DNA from: Neofusicoccum parvum
Lineage: Eukaryota; Ascomycota; Dothideomycetes; Botryosphaeriales; Botryosphaeriaceae
Assembly (NCBI GenBank): GCA_020912385.1
Contig: CP087209.1
Span: 1,240,001 to 1,304,000, forward strand
Reading direction: 5' to 3'
DNA: 64,000 nt
Shown here: positions 22,535 to 33,587 of the stretch, piece after piece
How positions within the stretch are numbered: the stretch's first letter is position 1
How the letters are laid out: each line of letters opens with the position of its first letter
The notes under the pieces: model-generated
Databases searched by the model: none
What the model was told of the DNA's origin: nothing
What the model saw: only the letters and a program-made list of their open reading frames with translations
Made by a program: the position numbers and the translations under genes

Positions 22535-23167
22535 TTAGATCGGCCTGACGGCCCTCAGCACCATCTCGTTGCCGCCGCCGTCCCCGCCGGGCGGCGCGTC
22601 GGCGCCACCGGTGCCGACGCCCAGGTCCTCGAGGACGTTGCGCAGCCGCGCGACGCGGTCCTCCAGCTCCGCCAGCTCGTCCTGCTGCTCGTCGACCGAG
22701 CGGTCCATGTCGCCCAGCCGCGCGCACGCCTGCCGCGCCTTCTGCATGCGCACCTTGAGCGCCGACGACGCCGCCGTCAGCTGGTGGATCTCGAGCGGCG
22801 CCGCGTCCGGGTCGGTGGGCGGGCCGGCCGCGGCTCTGGCGGAGGAGGAGGACGAGGCGCCGGCGCCGCCGGTGGTGCCGTCGTCGCCAGGCGGCTTGTT
22901 GGTGTTGGTGGTCGTGGTGTCGTCGCCGCCGGCTGCCTGCGTGTCCGGAGGCTTCTGGAGGAGGAGGCGGTTCAGCAGCGTGTGCAGGTGCGGCAGCACG
23001 TCGAAGGTCGCGGGCGGAGGGAGCGGCGGCGCCTGCGATGCTGCGGAGGCGTTTGCTGCGGCGACGGTGCTGCCGTTCTGGGCGCTCGGAGCGACGGAGA
23101 GGCCGCGGTTGGCGGGCGTCGCGGGCGTCGAGTAGGTCGACAGGCGGGGCGTGCCCGTTGCGGCCAT
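22535..23167 (-). CDS. MED9: Mediator complex subunit 9
   Basis: Intronless, 210 residues. Med9 belongs to the middle module of Mediator, which links activators to RNA polymerase II. Two family blocks are visible: FDVLPHLHTLLNRLL (about residues 54-68) and the C-terminal coiled coil with PLEIHQLTAASSALKVRMQK and ELAELEDRVARLRNVLEDLG (about 125-190). Between them is a low-complexity Gly/Thr/Asp/Ser/Ala linker (about 75-120). The protein ends in a Gly-rich tail and AVRPI. I chose the ATG at 23167 (MAATGTPRLS) over in-frame upstream starts that would add about 120 residues of Pro/Arg-rich sequence. Head-to-head with phosphoglycerate mutase. Confidence 0.85.
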   Translation of the reverse strand: MAATGTPRLSTYSTPATPANRGLSVAPSAQNGSTVAAANASAASQAPPLPPPATFDVLPHLHTLLNRLLLQKPPDTQAAGGDDTTTTNTNKPPGDDGTTGGAGASSSSSARAAAGPPTDPDAAPLEIHQLTAASSALKVRMQKARQACARLGDMDRSVDEQQDELAELEDRVARLRNVLEDLGVGTGGADAPPGGDGGGNEMVLRAVRPI

Positions 23168-23718
23168 GATGGGCGGGCTCGGGTGGTGGGTTTGGTGGTG
23201 TTGATGGCGCGGGCGGGTGGGTTGCGGCGCTGAGCAGGTGTGGCCCAATGGGAGGATGCGAAGACGGGAGCTGCTGCTGGGAAACGGGCGGGCGGGGCGA
23301 TGGCGGGCTTGGGGCGCCTGGGTGGCACGCCAAGGTGTGTCAGCGCGCGGTGGAGCGAAGCGGCGCGAAGCGAGTGGACAGGGCGAATGGCCGGTGAGCA
23401 GGCGGACCACGGGGATGGACGCTGTCTCGGAGGTGTTGTGCTGCGTTCCGTTGAATTTCGGACGCGGCCGGTGACGTCGGGCCTTCTGGGCGGATCGGAG
23501 GGGCTGTTGAAAAACACACCCCACCTAGGCGAAGCATCGCATCCGCAGTCCGCTGATATCGAGTGACTCTCACCACTCTCACCACACCACGCCCCTATTA
23601 TTTTAGTGTCAAAGCACCCTAAAAAGGTTCGTCATACCCGCCGACGACGCCTGCGAACGCAGCCTGCTCACGCTCCGCCCTTCCCAGCTCCATTCCACAC
23701 CCCGAGCAATCTAGCACC
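23168..23718. other. Shared upstream region, MED9 and PGM
   Basis: Divergent 551-bp region. A CRE-like TGACGTC is at 23472-23478, and an A/T-rich patch at about 23600-23625 lies some 100 nt before the PGM start. Open frames crossing this region are chance frames in GC-rich sequence. Confidence 0.45.
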
Positions 23719-25462
23719 ATGGTCGCGGTTGATCAAAAGGCCGTTCTGAGTAAGTCTGCCCCTGCAGGACATCAGAGTGTTCAGCCACGCTGACCGAGCC
23801 GCGCTTCAAGTCGTCATCGACGGCTGGGGAGTCCCCGGCCCGTCGTCGCCGCCTGAGGGCGATGCCATCCTGGCCGCCGAGACCCCCGTCATGGACGAGT
23901 TCAAGCGCCCCGGCTCCGAGATCACCCAGGGCTATACCGAGATTGAGGCCTCGTCATTGGCCGTCGGCCTGCCCGAGGGCCTCATGGGCAACAGCGAGGT
24001 CGGCCACTTGAACATCGGCGCCGGCCGTGTCGTCTGGCAGGACGTCGTGCGCATCGATCAGACCATCAAGAAGGGCGAGCTCAAGAATGTTGAGAACATC
24101 CAGAAGTCGTTCTCGAGGGCCAAGAACGGCAACGGCCGCCTGCACTTCCTCGGCCTCGTCTCTGACGGCGGTGTCCACTCCCACATCAACCACCTGCTTG
24201 CTCTGCTCAAGCTGGCCAAGGAGGAGGGCGTCCCCAAGGTCTTCATCCACTTCTTCGGCGATGGCCGTGACACCGACCCTAAGTCGGGTGCCGGGCATCT
24301 CGAGAACCTGATCAAGCAGACCAAGGAGATTGGTCTGGGTGAGGTTGCCACCGTCGTCGGCAGATACTACGCCATGGACCGTGATAAGAGGTGGGACAGA
24401 GTCGAGGTTGCCCTGAAGGGCCTTGTTCAGGGCGAGGGCGAGGCCTCCACCGACCCGCTTGCTACCGTCAAGGCGAGATACGAGCAGGGCGAGACCGACG
24501 AGTTCCTGAAGCCCATCATTGTCGGTGGTGACGAGAGCAGAATCAAGGGTAAGCACCAGGTCTTGTGAATACAGGAGTCGGCAGGACTAATCCAATGCCA
24601 GATGACGACACCCTCTTCTTCTTCAACTACCGCTCCGACCGTGTCCGCGAGCTGACCCAGCTGTTGGGTGACTTCGACCGCTCGCCGAAGCCCGATTTCC
24701 CGTACCCCAAGAACACCCAGCTCACCAACATGACCCAGTACAACCCCAAGTACACTTTCCCGGTTGCCTTCCCTCCCCAGAAGATGGGCAATGTTCTGGC
24801 AGAGTGGTTGGGGAAGCAGGGTGTTAAGCAGTGCCACATCGCCGAGACCGAGAAGTACGCCCACGTTACCTTCTTCTTCAACGGTGGTGTCGAGAAGCAG
24901 TTCGAGAACGAGCAGCGTGACATGATTCCCTCGCCCAGGGTCGCTACCTACGACCTGCAGCCCACGATGAGCGCCATGGGCGTTGCTGAGAAGGTCTGCG
25001 AGCGTATTCAGGAGGGCACCTTCGAGTTCATCATGAACAACTTCGCGCCGCCTGACATGGTCGGCCACACTGGTGTCTACGAGGCCGCTATCAAGGGTGT
25101 TGCCGAGACGGATAAGGCCATTGGCAAGATCTACGAGCAGTGCGTCAAGAGCGGCTACACCCTCTTCATCACCGCCGATCACGGGTGAGTTCACCGTCCC
25201 CATGAACCCTCGCATTTCTCCAAGTCGAACAAGTTTCTAAACCAATCCCAGTAATGCCGAGGAGATGCTCAACGAGGAGGGCAAGCCAAAGACCTCGCAC
25301 ACCGTCAACAAGGTCCCCTTCGTCATGGCCAACGCCCCCAAGAACTTCAGCCTCAAGAAGACCGACGGTGTCCTCGGCGACGTCGCTCCCACCGTCTTGG
25401 CCACTATGGGTCTTTCCCAGCCCGAGGAGATGACCGGCGCTAGCCTGCTTGTCAAGTCGTAG
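23719..25462 (+). CDS. gpmI: 2,3-bisphosphoglycerate-independent phosphoglycerate mutase
   Basis: Predicted 520-residue glycolytic enzyme interconverting 3- and 2-phosphoglycerate with two metal ions and a phosphoserine intermediate. Exons: 23719-23749 (only 31 nt), 23811-24548, 24602-25184, 25252-25462. Metal and catalytic motifs are complete: Asp14 in VIDGWG, the nucleophile Ser72 in MGNSEVGHLNIGAGR, FFGDGRDTDPKSG, FNYRSDRVREL and the C-terminal TADHGNAEEM, which spans the last intron. Length fits the family (about 510-520). Moulds and plants use this alkaline-phosphatase-fold enzyme, whereas budding yeast uses the unrelated cofactor-dependent one. High-expression codon bias resembles that of PDC. 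Confidence 0.97.
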
Positions 25463-26102
25463 ATGCCTGTTAGATGGTAGAACGGGGTTTCCTTCAGTTC
25501 GTTGAAGAGTTAAAAGAGCATTGAGAGAAAAAGTTTCAGTCAAGACTGAAAGAGCGTCTAGACCTTTTAGTTGATGCGGGGCATGGAGCGGCGTGAGGAT
25601 TGTAGAAGCGTAGGTTCTTGGGTTCTTCGAGGATATCTTTCCCTTTTAACGTGGATAGACGGCAGCAATGAAAATACGATTATGCTGATGAACTTAGGTA
25701 GTACAATTGGTGAGCTGAGAAAGGCGGATGGCTAAATATGTAGCAGGCAATTTTACTCGACTAAGTAGATGATATTATCGTCTCGTTCTTTTGTACGCTC
25801 CGCTATGAGCAGGTTACGCTCTACAGGTTCCTTCACGCATAGTATGCTTGTAACATCACACCTCGTTCGCGTCTCCTGAGAAGTGGGGTTTTGCGGGGAT
25901 ACGTGTGTTGTTTGAGCATTGCTGTGCCGCAGTCTAACCTCATCATCCCCAAATGGTCAACAATGCCTTTCCCATAATGCATGTGTGCATCTATTAAGAA
26001 AACACGGGCGCCCCCGCTTCCACACGGCCTCTGCAACCTCCCATTCTCCTTCGTTACATGCCGAACTCGTAGTCCCTGCTATCTGGCTCTTCTGCCACAA
26101 AC
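25463..26102. other. Intergenic region, PGM to methyltransferase
   Basis: 3' flank of PGM and 5' flank of the methyltransferase. A small perfect hairpin (8-bp stem) is at 25534-25551. Nothing else recognised. Confidence 0.45.
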
Positions 26103-27229
26103 ATGGCCACTTCGGAGCAACCTGCTGCAACCCTCCAAGCCGAGGGTCTGCAGCCGATTGAGGTCGATAGCGGATTTGAAACGGACTCCGCAGTTGGAAG
26201 CGTTGATGACCAGCTTTCGGCTTTCTCGCAGTCTCTCACCTCAAGCGTCACCGCGTACCCGATTGAGTATGGTCGTCGGTACCATGCCTATAAGGACGGC
26301 TCTTACTTCATGCCCAACGACGAGAATGAGCAAGATCGTCTGGACCTACTCCACCACATGTTAATGGTGCTCTTCGACCGGAAGCTCATCTTTGTTCCGA
26401 TCACCAAGAACCCGGAGCGCATACTCGACGTGGGCACTGGAACCGGAATCTGGGCCATCGGAGTCGCGGACCAGTATCCACAAGCCGAGATTCTCGGGAA
26501 TGACCTGAGCCCCGTACAGCCGCAATGGGTGCCTCCCAATGTCAAGTTTGAGGTGGATGATGTTGAGGCACCCTGGACCCACGTCAAGCCTTTCGATCTG
26601 ATCTTCGCTCGGTACTTGGATGGCGCCATATCTGACTGGCCTACCCTCGTCTCCAACATGTTCAGCAGACTAAAGCCCGGCGGCTGGGTTGAGCTCCAGG
26701 GATTCGACGCGCACTACAAGTCCGACGATGGAACCTTCAAACCCGACGCGTTTCTCGGCCAGTTTGTCGCTACCATCGAGGAAGGATGCAAGAAGATCGG
26801 CAAAGAAATGTACACCGGCCCAACTTTCGAGCGCTTGTTGAAGGACGCTGGCTTTGTCAATGTCTACGTGCAGATGTATAAGCTTCCTTTAGGTCCTTGG
26901 CCGAAGGATAAGAAAATGGTAAGTCAAATAGGCCTGTCGGAGTGAACCGTAGACTGCTCACGCAAAGAATAGAAAGAAGTCGGAATGCTCAACTTGATGC
27001 AAGTGCTGGAGGGTATGGAGGCATTCTCGTACCGACTTTTTGTCAACATGCTGGGCTGGAAACTGGATGAGGTGCAAGTATTCATTGCCAAGACGATCAA
27101 GGAGATGAAGAGCAAGACTTACCATGCATACGACACATAGTGAGTACTCCTACCCAAAATTTTTGTAATGATTGGCTTGCTGAAACGGCAGTGTGTAGCT
27201 GGGTGGCATATGGCCAGAAACCGGAGTAG
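26103..27229 (+). CDS. SAM-dependent methyltransferase, LaeA/TAM-like fungal family
   Basis: Predicted 337-residue protein from exons 26103-26918, 26973-27139 and a 31-nt last exon 27199-27229. Motif I for S-adenosylmethionine is ILDVGTGTGIWAI (about residues 102-114), followed by the acidic GNDLSPVQPQWVPPNV and the strand-4 block PFDLIFARYLDGAISDW, then LKPGGWVELQG. The order is that of the mould TAM/UMTA/LaeA-like family. The last exon was chosen because reading straight on gives an early stop, while splicing restores the family's usual end, YWVAYGQKPE. Such enzymes range from secondary-metabolism regulators to biosynthetic tailoring enzymes; no biosynthetic cluster surrounds this one and its substrate is unknown. 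Confidence 0.88.
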
Positions 27230-27813
27230 CACTTAACACCGGATATGAAACCACAACTCAATCTTTGCTGTTGTCTCCCTTCTCCAAGTCATATAAAGGC
27301 GAAATCGTCTCTTCACCGGTCCTGGTCGTCCTAGTCTTCGCCCTCTTTCCTGCCACTAATCTCCTGGATTCACGCTCTACAAGATCTTGCTCAATCAATC
27401 TGTCAATGATAGACCCAGGTGCTACTAATTCATGCATTCGGAGCGCTTTGGTGTAGTACAAAATTTGTCTGCGGCTATCTCCACCAGCGTGTCCTATGAG
27501 TTGGGCCCGAGTGATGAATGATGATTTAAATGCTGTGAAAATGGAAACTCTTGTGAAGGCAAGTATTGCTCGAGCGGAGGAGTAGATGCCTGAGATGCCT
27601 GAGCTAGGATGCAGAGAATGTGTGTAATTAATTGTTTACTCCCTCAGCTTACAGCTAGCTCTATCTCAGTATATGGAATGCTTTCCAGAGAACTTAGGAT
27701 ATCCGTGGCTCGTAACAAACTGCACCGATGTCTACGGTCTATAGCATACTGCCGATCTCTTACAACACTCTCACCAACCTCACGCAAAGACAAGATTCCA
27801 CAATCGCCAATCT
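27230..27813. other. Convergent 3' region, methyltransferase and DUR3
   Basis: Short frames only (for example 27258-27461 minus), none resembling a family. Confidence 0.5.
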
Positions 27814-30106
27814 CTACTTCTTCCCCCTGAATAGATCCGCCTTCACGCTCGCCCACAGCTCCCCAAAGAAGCCGGCCGTCTCCACAATCGGCAGCACGCA
27901 CGAGATGCCGGTGCTCACAAACACCCAGATGAAGCTGATGACGACCCAGGCCGTGAAGAACTTCTCCGAGAACTCGTACTCGGCGAAGAACATGGGCATG
28001 GGCACCAGGAAGTCCATGATGAAGGTCAGCACGAACGACGCGACGCACGCCATCTTGAACGCGCTGCGCAGCGTCGCCGGGTCGTCGACGGGGGCGGGCG
28101 GCTCGCCGATGCGGACGTCCACCTTGCCCACCGCCGCATCCGCGTCCACCGCGTGCGCGGACGCGGCCTTGGCCTCGACGTCCTTCTCGCTCGGCTCCTC
28201 CGGCGCCCGCTCCTCCGCCTCGCCCTCCTTCGCCGTCGTCGTGTCGGCGGTCGTGGGGGTCGCGGCGCCCGACCCGTCGGCCGGGGTGCTCGCGGTGCTG
28301 GCGTTGATGCCCCTCGTCGACTCCCAGTCGAAGCGCTCCCGGTCCGGCCAGGCCAGGCTGACGGCCACGCTCACAATCAGGCCGGTCATCACGGCGCCCA
28401 GGTTGCCGGCCAGCGTCGGGTACTCCATGCCGGTGGTCTCGATGGACAGCCCGCCGTAGTAGTGCTTCGCGGTGACCAGCCAGGCGAGCAGGCCGACGCC
28501 CAACCCCACCAGCGCGCCGCTCGTGGCGCCGGCGCGCGTCTGGCCGCGCCAGGTGATGGCGAAGGCGGCCGGGAAGACGGCGCCGCCGATGAGCAGGCCC
28601 ATGACGAGGAACAGCCAGCCGAGGTCGATGCCGATGGCGTTCCAGATGCACGCGAACACGGCCATGGTCAGGCCGAAGACGCAGATCATGGCGTGGCTGA
28701 CGGCGATGAGCTGCGCCGGCGACGCGCGCGGCCGCACGTACGTCTTGTACACGTCGAACGTCAGGATGGACGACACGGCGATCAGCTCCGCCGACGCGCA
28801 CGACGTCACCGCCATGAACAGCACGATCAGCAGCGCCACCGCGCCGCTCGTGCCCAGCAGCGCCGACGCCGAGAACGCCGCCGCCAGCCCCGCCGAGATC
28901 TGCGACTCGGTCGGCGTGGCCGGGTAGGTTGGGAAGACCGGGTTGTTGGTGAGCGCGACCGCCGACAGCCCGAGCGTCGTGGCGAAGCCGAACGGGATGG
29001 CGAACCAGGCCAGCCCGCCGAGGATGTAGGCCCGGACCGCGGTGGACGGGCGCGACGCGATGGCGCGTTGCCAGTATGCCTGGTCGAGGAAGACGGTGCC
29101 GGAGCCGCTGCAGAGCTGGATGACGCCTGTGGGAGTTGTGAGTTCTGCGAGAGTCTTGCGGTGGTGTTTGGGGGGACTGATTTACCAAAGACCAGCGCAA
29201 AGTTGGATTTGAGCGTGAGATAGCTGCCGTCCTTGTTGCCCTCCACAGGCCTCTCGATTGCCGCTTCTTTGAGCAGATCGAACATCTTGGAGGGTGATCC
29301 AATGAGGTCGCTCGTTGCGTAGGCGTTGAACATAAAGTACAGGATGATGATCATCAGGATCAAAGTGTGCGAGTAGTCACCTGTGCCATAGGTAAGCAGG
29401 CTGTGGATTTAAGGGACTGCTGTAAACTTACACAGGAACGTAGCTCTCAGCCCTCCAAGAACAACGTACGCGCACACACCGGTCGGGATCAAGAAGATGG
29501 CGGCGTAGACATTCATTCCCGTCAAGTTGGTCACAACCGCACTGCCGCCAAGCAGCAGTTGGCTGCCAACAAGGATGTTGGTGACCAGCGCGAAGAAGAT
29601 GAAGATTATGTGCGTGAGGTTTCCATAGCGTGTGTAAATGATCTCCAGGAAAGTATGGCAGCGCGGAGCATTCTGTTTCACTGTGGGGGGCGTCAGCATG
29701 GGTCTCATTCCCGGCAATGACTTTTTCCAAACCCGGTCCTCCGCATTGTCTTGGCTCGGGGATGCGTACCTTTGCACGCCAGGATGGAAAACATGAGGAT
29801 TTGCACCGTGGCACCGGCCGCGTACCAGAACGGCCCCGCAACGCCGTACGTGTACGCCACCGTGCTGCTCTGCAGCAGTGTTGCCGCCCAAGTCCATGCG
29901 GAGACAATGCCGCTCGCTATGAGCCCGGGCTTCACGCTCCTGCTGGCCGTGTTGAACTCTTCGCTCTGCTTCGTTGAAAATCGAGTGTAGCGGTTCTGGA
30001 GGTACGAAATGCCCATCATGACGAAGGCGAAGAAGAAGCCAACGCCGATGACGACGCCATACCCGGCGCCTTCGGGCAGGGTTGTTGCCGCTGACGCAGA
30101 AGACAT
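27814..30106 (-). CDS. ureA: Urea active transporter, DUR3/UreA (sodium:solute symporter family)
   Basis: Predicted 697-residue plasma-membrane transporter from exons 30106-29770, 29680-29432, 29380-29186 and 29126-27814. The exon-1 block GYGVVIGVGFFFAFVMMG and the following FNTASRSVKPGLIASGIVSA closely follow Aspergillus UreA, as do LVTNILVGSQLL and LDQAYWQRAIASRP. About 14-15 hydrophobic segments are apparent. A hydrophilic Ala/Thr/Glu-rich loop lies before the last membrane segments (about residues 520-600). The family couples urea import to protons or sodium. The upstream region has six HGATAR sites, fitting nitrogen-repression control by an AreA-type GATA factor. GC-rich sequence creates a long false open frame in another minus-strand frame over the large exon. 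Confidence 0.93.
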
Positions 30107-31150
30107 GGCGGCGAGAAACGAACAGAGTCTACGGGAACCATGGGGGTTGGAGGGGAGGGACGGGGATTTATGTAGAGCAGCCAAGCGGAGACAGAATTAG
30201 AGAAAAATAAAAATGTCGAGATTGTCATTGGCAAAGCCCATTCCTATCTCCTCCGTGATCTGACACCGGTAATGTCTGCCGCACGAGCTAAACAGCAAGC
30301 CGTTGTCATGCAGCAGGCCGCTCGGGCTCCAGTAAAAAGCGGTGGCATCATCGCTCAGAGCGGGCATCCCGATAGGAAGGGGATTGGCACAGGCCGAGGG
30401 CCAGAACTCTGATAAGAAGGTGTGCCGCAGGCAGGTCAATCTGATGGCCTTTTCCCGCGGGGTACAGTACAAGGGTCGACGGGCCAAGGGTGGAGTGTTG
30501 CGCTGATGTTATCCTCTCAACCCTTGCGCGGGAAGTGCAGATCCCTGCCGTGATAGGTGGGTCGGCCGGGGATGGGCAGCTTTATCTCCACGAGGCGGCA
30601 GATAAGCATCCGCCATCGGACCTTTGGCCGCGTCTTGACCAACTTCTCTTACGACGTCGTTGGACTGTGATGGTTGATACTGGTGCGGGGCGTGAATGGC
30701 GGCCTGTTTCAACCTCGACGAACCGGTGCCGCCGCTCTGTTCCTGACTACTGGTCGTTCGTTTTGGCTTCCGTTCGTCATGGTACCGCCAAACCATGTCT
30801 GAAAGTTAGCCTGTGTGATGGTCGCTTCGGTAGCCACTCGGTATGGATCAGCCGAAACGTGGTTGAACACGCCGAGCCGCCCAAACGTCCAAAATGCGAC
30901 CCCTACGTCAGAGCTCCGAGCATTGGATTGCTTGCTCTACATAGAAGACCTGCCGTACCTAACCCATGCACTTGCCGAATTATCTCCCCAAAACACCACC
31001 AATGCATCAGGCCGAGTCCACGTGCCAATTAATGTCTTTTTCCTTTGGCCGCATATATACCCTATCCGACGCCCGTTACCCAGTCTCCCTTTCCGGCCTT
31101 ATTCAGGAGCATTCAAAAACCACCTACCGTTGAAGAAGAAATCAACCCCG
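30107..31150. other. DUR3 upstream region and F-box gene downstream region
   Basis: The half next to DUR3 carries the GATA-site cluster described separately. The rest shows no gene. Confidence 0.55.
30244..30605. promoter_or_regulatory. Cluster of six GATA-factor (HGATAR) sites upstream of the urea transporter
   Basis: AGATAG (minus, 30244-30249), CGATAG (30370-30375), TGATAA (30410-30415), TGATAG (30551-30556), AGATAA (minus, 30582-30587) and AGATAA (30600-30605). About one match per 360 bp is expected by chance on both strands. Nitrogen GATA activators of the AreA/NIT2 class bind HGATAR and are known to control urea uptake in Aspergillus; their use here is inferred. Confidence 0.6.
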
Positions 31151-33025
31151 CTAGTCATCCGGATACTCGTCCTGGATGTTGCTCACAAATTTAGCGTCCA
31201 CGGAATTCCAGCGCCTGAAGTAACGGCCTGCCAGCTTATTCAGTAGGAAATCTGGTGGAGGCTCCGACGTAATCTGAATATTCTCCTCTGCCACGTATCT
31301 CGAGCTGGAATCTTCGCATCTGTGAAAGCACCATTAGCTCATATTCTTCAGGAGGGATCTCTAGCAGCCTTACAGAACGTTGTAGAAAGCCTGATTCCGT
31401 CCATTTGGCAGGCCATCAATGTTCATCGCACTCATCCACTCGTCTCCAGCGTTGCAGTACGGATCCCAGCCCACAATCGCGCCGTAGTAGTGGTACCGCC
31501 TGTGTTTGAAGCACTGTCCGACACGATACTTGACGTTCTCCGTGTGCCCTCCCCGCTTCTTCAGCGCTTTCTTGTTCCTGTCAGCCGTGTGCTCCCGTTG
31601 GATGATGTAGAGGAAGTCGCGCTCCTCCGGCAGGTCGTGAAACAGCGATGCCATGTACCGTTCGACGAGCCAGATCTCCCAGGGGTAGAATTCCAGACAC
31701 TGCTGGACGACCTTGCTGATGAGGATGCGGCGCCTATGAAGCGCGATGCCGCCGGCTTCGCCGCCCCGAATCGAGTCTCCACGCTCCAGGTACAACCATG
31801 CCCACAAGGCGGCGTGGAGGGCGCTGTGTAGGTTGAGATGTGTGTGCGTGAACTGGATCCCTATTGTTGATGCAGCAGGATTCGTAATTCCGTTTCCGCT
31901 CTCAACAGCACGGCGGATGTTTCGAGCCGTTCGGATGACCATCTCGATCGGGTTGGCAGCCTCGAGGTAGGTTGACCAGCTTTCCGACGAAGTTCCCATG
32001 GTCCGCAGTTGACCCTCGAGGTCTGCGCGTGGTACTTCTGCAGATGACCGAAAGGGATCGAGGTACATGCTACCAGGCGATGCGTCGGGCGATGCGCGGG
32101 CGCCATCCAGTGTTGTGTCCGGGGGCGCCTGGACGATGGAATAGATATGGTATGGGTACCCGCATGGATTGGCTACAATTCCAAGCCTCTCGGCAACTGA
32201 ACAGAATATCACGTTCGTGATAAGGGGAAGGGCCTCGTGATTCTTTTCTGACAAGGCAAGACCGATGAAGTTCTGCGCAATCTGGCCGTACCTCTCACTA
32301 GATACGCCCTGATAGCCAGCTTTGCGGAGGAAATCAACCAGAAGGGTCGCCCGTCTCCGTATCGACAAGCTCGCATGATCTGGATGTGCCATCTTGAATT
32401 GCTCTGCCAACTCGTCCAGCTGGTCGTGGATCATCTCTAGGTCCCCAAGACCCTCGTCGCTGTCCAGGACGAACATGTCGTACGCGCCCAGTGCGCGCTC
32501 CAGCGACCTCGACTCTCCCTTCCTCAACTTGCGCCATTCCTCCATAGCAATGCTGCGATGAATTGTTGTGAGAGTTGCGCTGCTCCAGAATCTCCGCGCG
32601 AGCACGTCCTCTGCCTCCTCGCCCGTGTTCTTGTGTCTCAACAGCAGGCTCTTGATGTCGTAGCCCTGCTCGGCTATCCATTCAATATGATTGGAGCGGT
32701 TCTGCTGGGTTGCGATTATCATGTCCATGCGCATGTCGGCCTCGCGGTCCAACTGCTTCCTGTCGATAAATATCTTCCTCCATGGTACATCGGCGACGGG
32801 CTGGCGCAGTTTGGCTCGCAGTTGGTGCTTGGGGTGCCAGAAGCGGAAGTGGACGCGGCAGAGGTGGCGCCAGAGCAGCGGCTCTTGGGCGAGGGTGTGC
32901 AGGCGTTTCGTTGAGAGCTGGATCGCATTGAGGGCGTAGGGGTCGACATAGGAGAGGATGTGCGTCAGGATCTCGTCTGGCAGGGCCAGCAAGAAGGAGG
33001 GTTGCGATGGCATGGCTGACTTCAT
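31151..33025 (-). CDS. F-box protein with YccV/HspQ-like C-terminal domain (FBXO21-like)
   Basis: Predicted 606-residue protein from exons 33025-31374 and 31319-31151. The F-box is at the N-terminus (about residues 5-50; LALPDEILTHILSYVDPYAL and EPLLWRHLC), so it should join an SCF ubiquitin ligase through Skp1. A central transglutaminase-like region (residues ~230-470) is followed by a YccV-type module with KYRVGQCFKHRRYHYYGAIV and GWDPYC. The intron splits the end of that module (QAFYNVL, then CEDSSSRYVAEENI). Human FBXO21 has the same order of domains. The frame continues upstream to 33049 only from a GTG; the ATG at 33025 or 33013 is preferred. Substrates are unknown. Confidence 0.88.
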
Positions 33026-33587
33026 GCACTGTGCGGCGACCGTCAGCACGAAGTTGCCTGGCGTGGTGCAGCGGCAGGCGCGTCGAGAAAAGCGAAGCCG
33101 ACGCCCCCGCGATGTGACGGCTATGACGATATCGGCGCCTCTGGCAAGAATTACCGAGGGATCATCGGAGCTCGCTTCCGATCAGCCCGCAGCAGCCACG
33201 AGTCACATGACTTCGTGTTCTCCTCACAGGAAGTAGCGTATTTGATGAGAAGGCCTAAGATGGCAGAATAAAGAGCGCTGGCGAGCCAAGATTGTTGCCA
33301 TTAGGCAGCCGCCCCAGTCTGAACTTTATGTGTATCGAATTCCTGTTTTTACTGTCCCTACAATCCCGAACCAAAGAGATGCAACCAGAGATCCTTCCAA
33401 TGACGCCGTTTTGTCCTCCATCATTCATGAAAGCAACGCTGTAGCCAAGTCGACGTCCGCCTGTAGCAAGGGAACAACTCCGGCAGCTCCAAGCAATGCA
33501 AGACCGTAGCAAGAGGCTAGGAATATACACAGTACAGGGAGGAGTACTCTTGCTCTTTCCTCAAGTCTTTTGATGTAGCATCGTGCG
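33026..33587. other. Intergenic region, F-box gene upstream and EXO1 downstream
   Basis: Both flanking genes are on the minus strand. No gene, RNA or repeat recognised. Confidence 0.5.

Noticed and set aside
25534..25551. Perfect 8-bp-stem hairpin after PGM
   Set aside because: Looks like a bacterial terminator, but this is a eukaryote and such a short hairpin is expected by chance.
26103..27229. Secondary-metabolite cluster around the LaeA-like methyltransferase
   Set aside because: Neighbours are glycolysis and urea-uptake genes; no polyketide synthase, peptide synthetase or terpene cyclase is present.
28153..29223. 356-codon plus-strand open frame opposite DUR3
   Set aside because: Antisense shadow of GC-rich codons with Arg/Gly-biased composition and no family resemblance.
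27644..29302. 552-codon minus-strand open frame
   Set aside because: It overlaps the large DUR3 exon in another frame and is full of Arg/His/Pro; the DUR3 frame encodes clear membrane segments instead.
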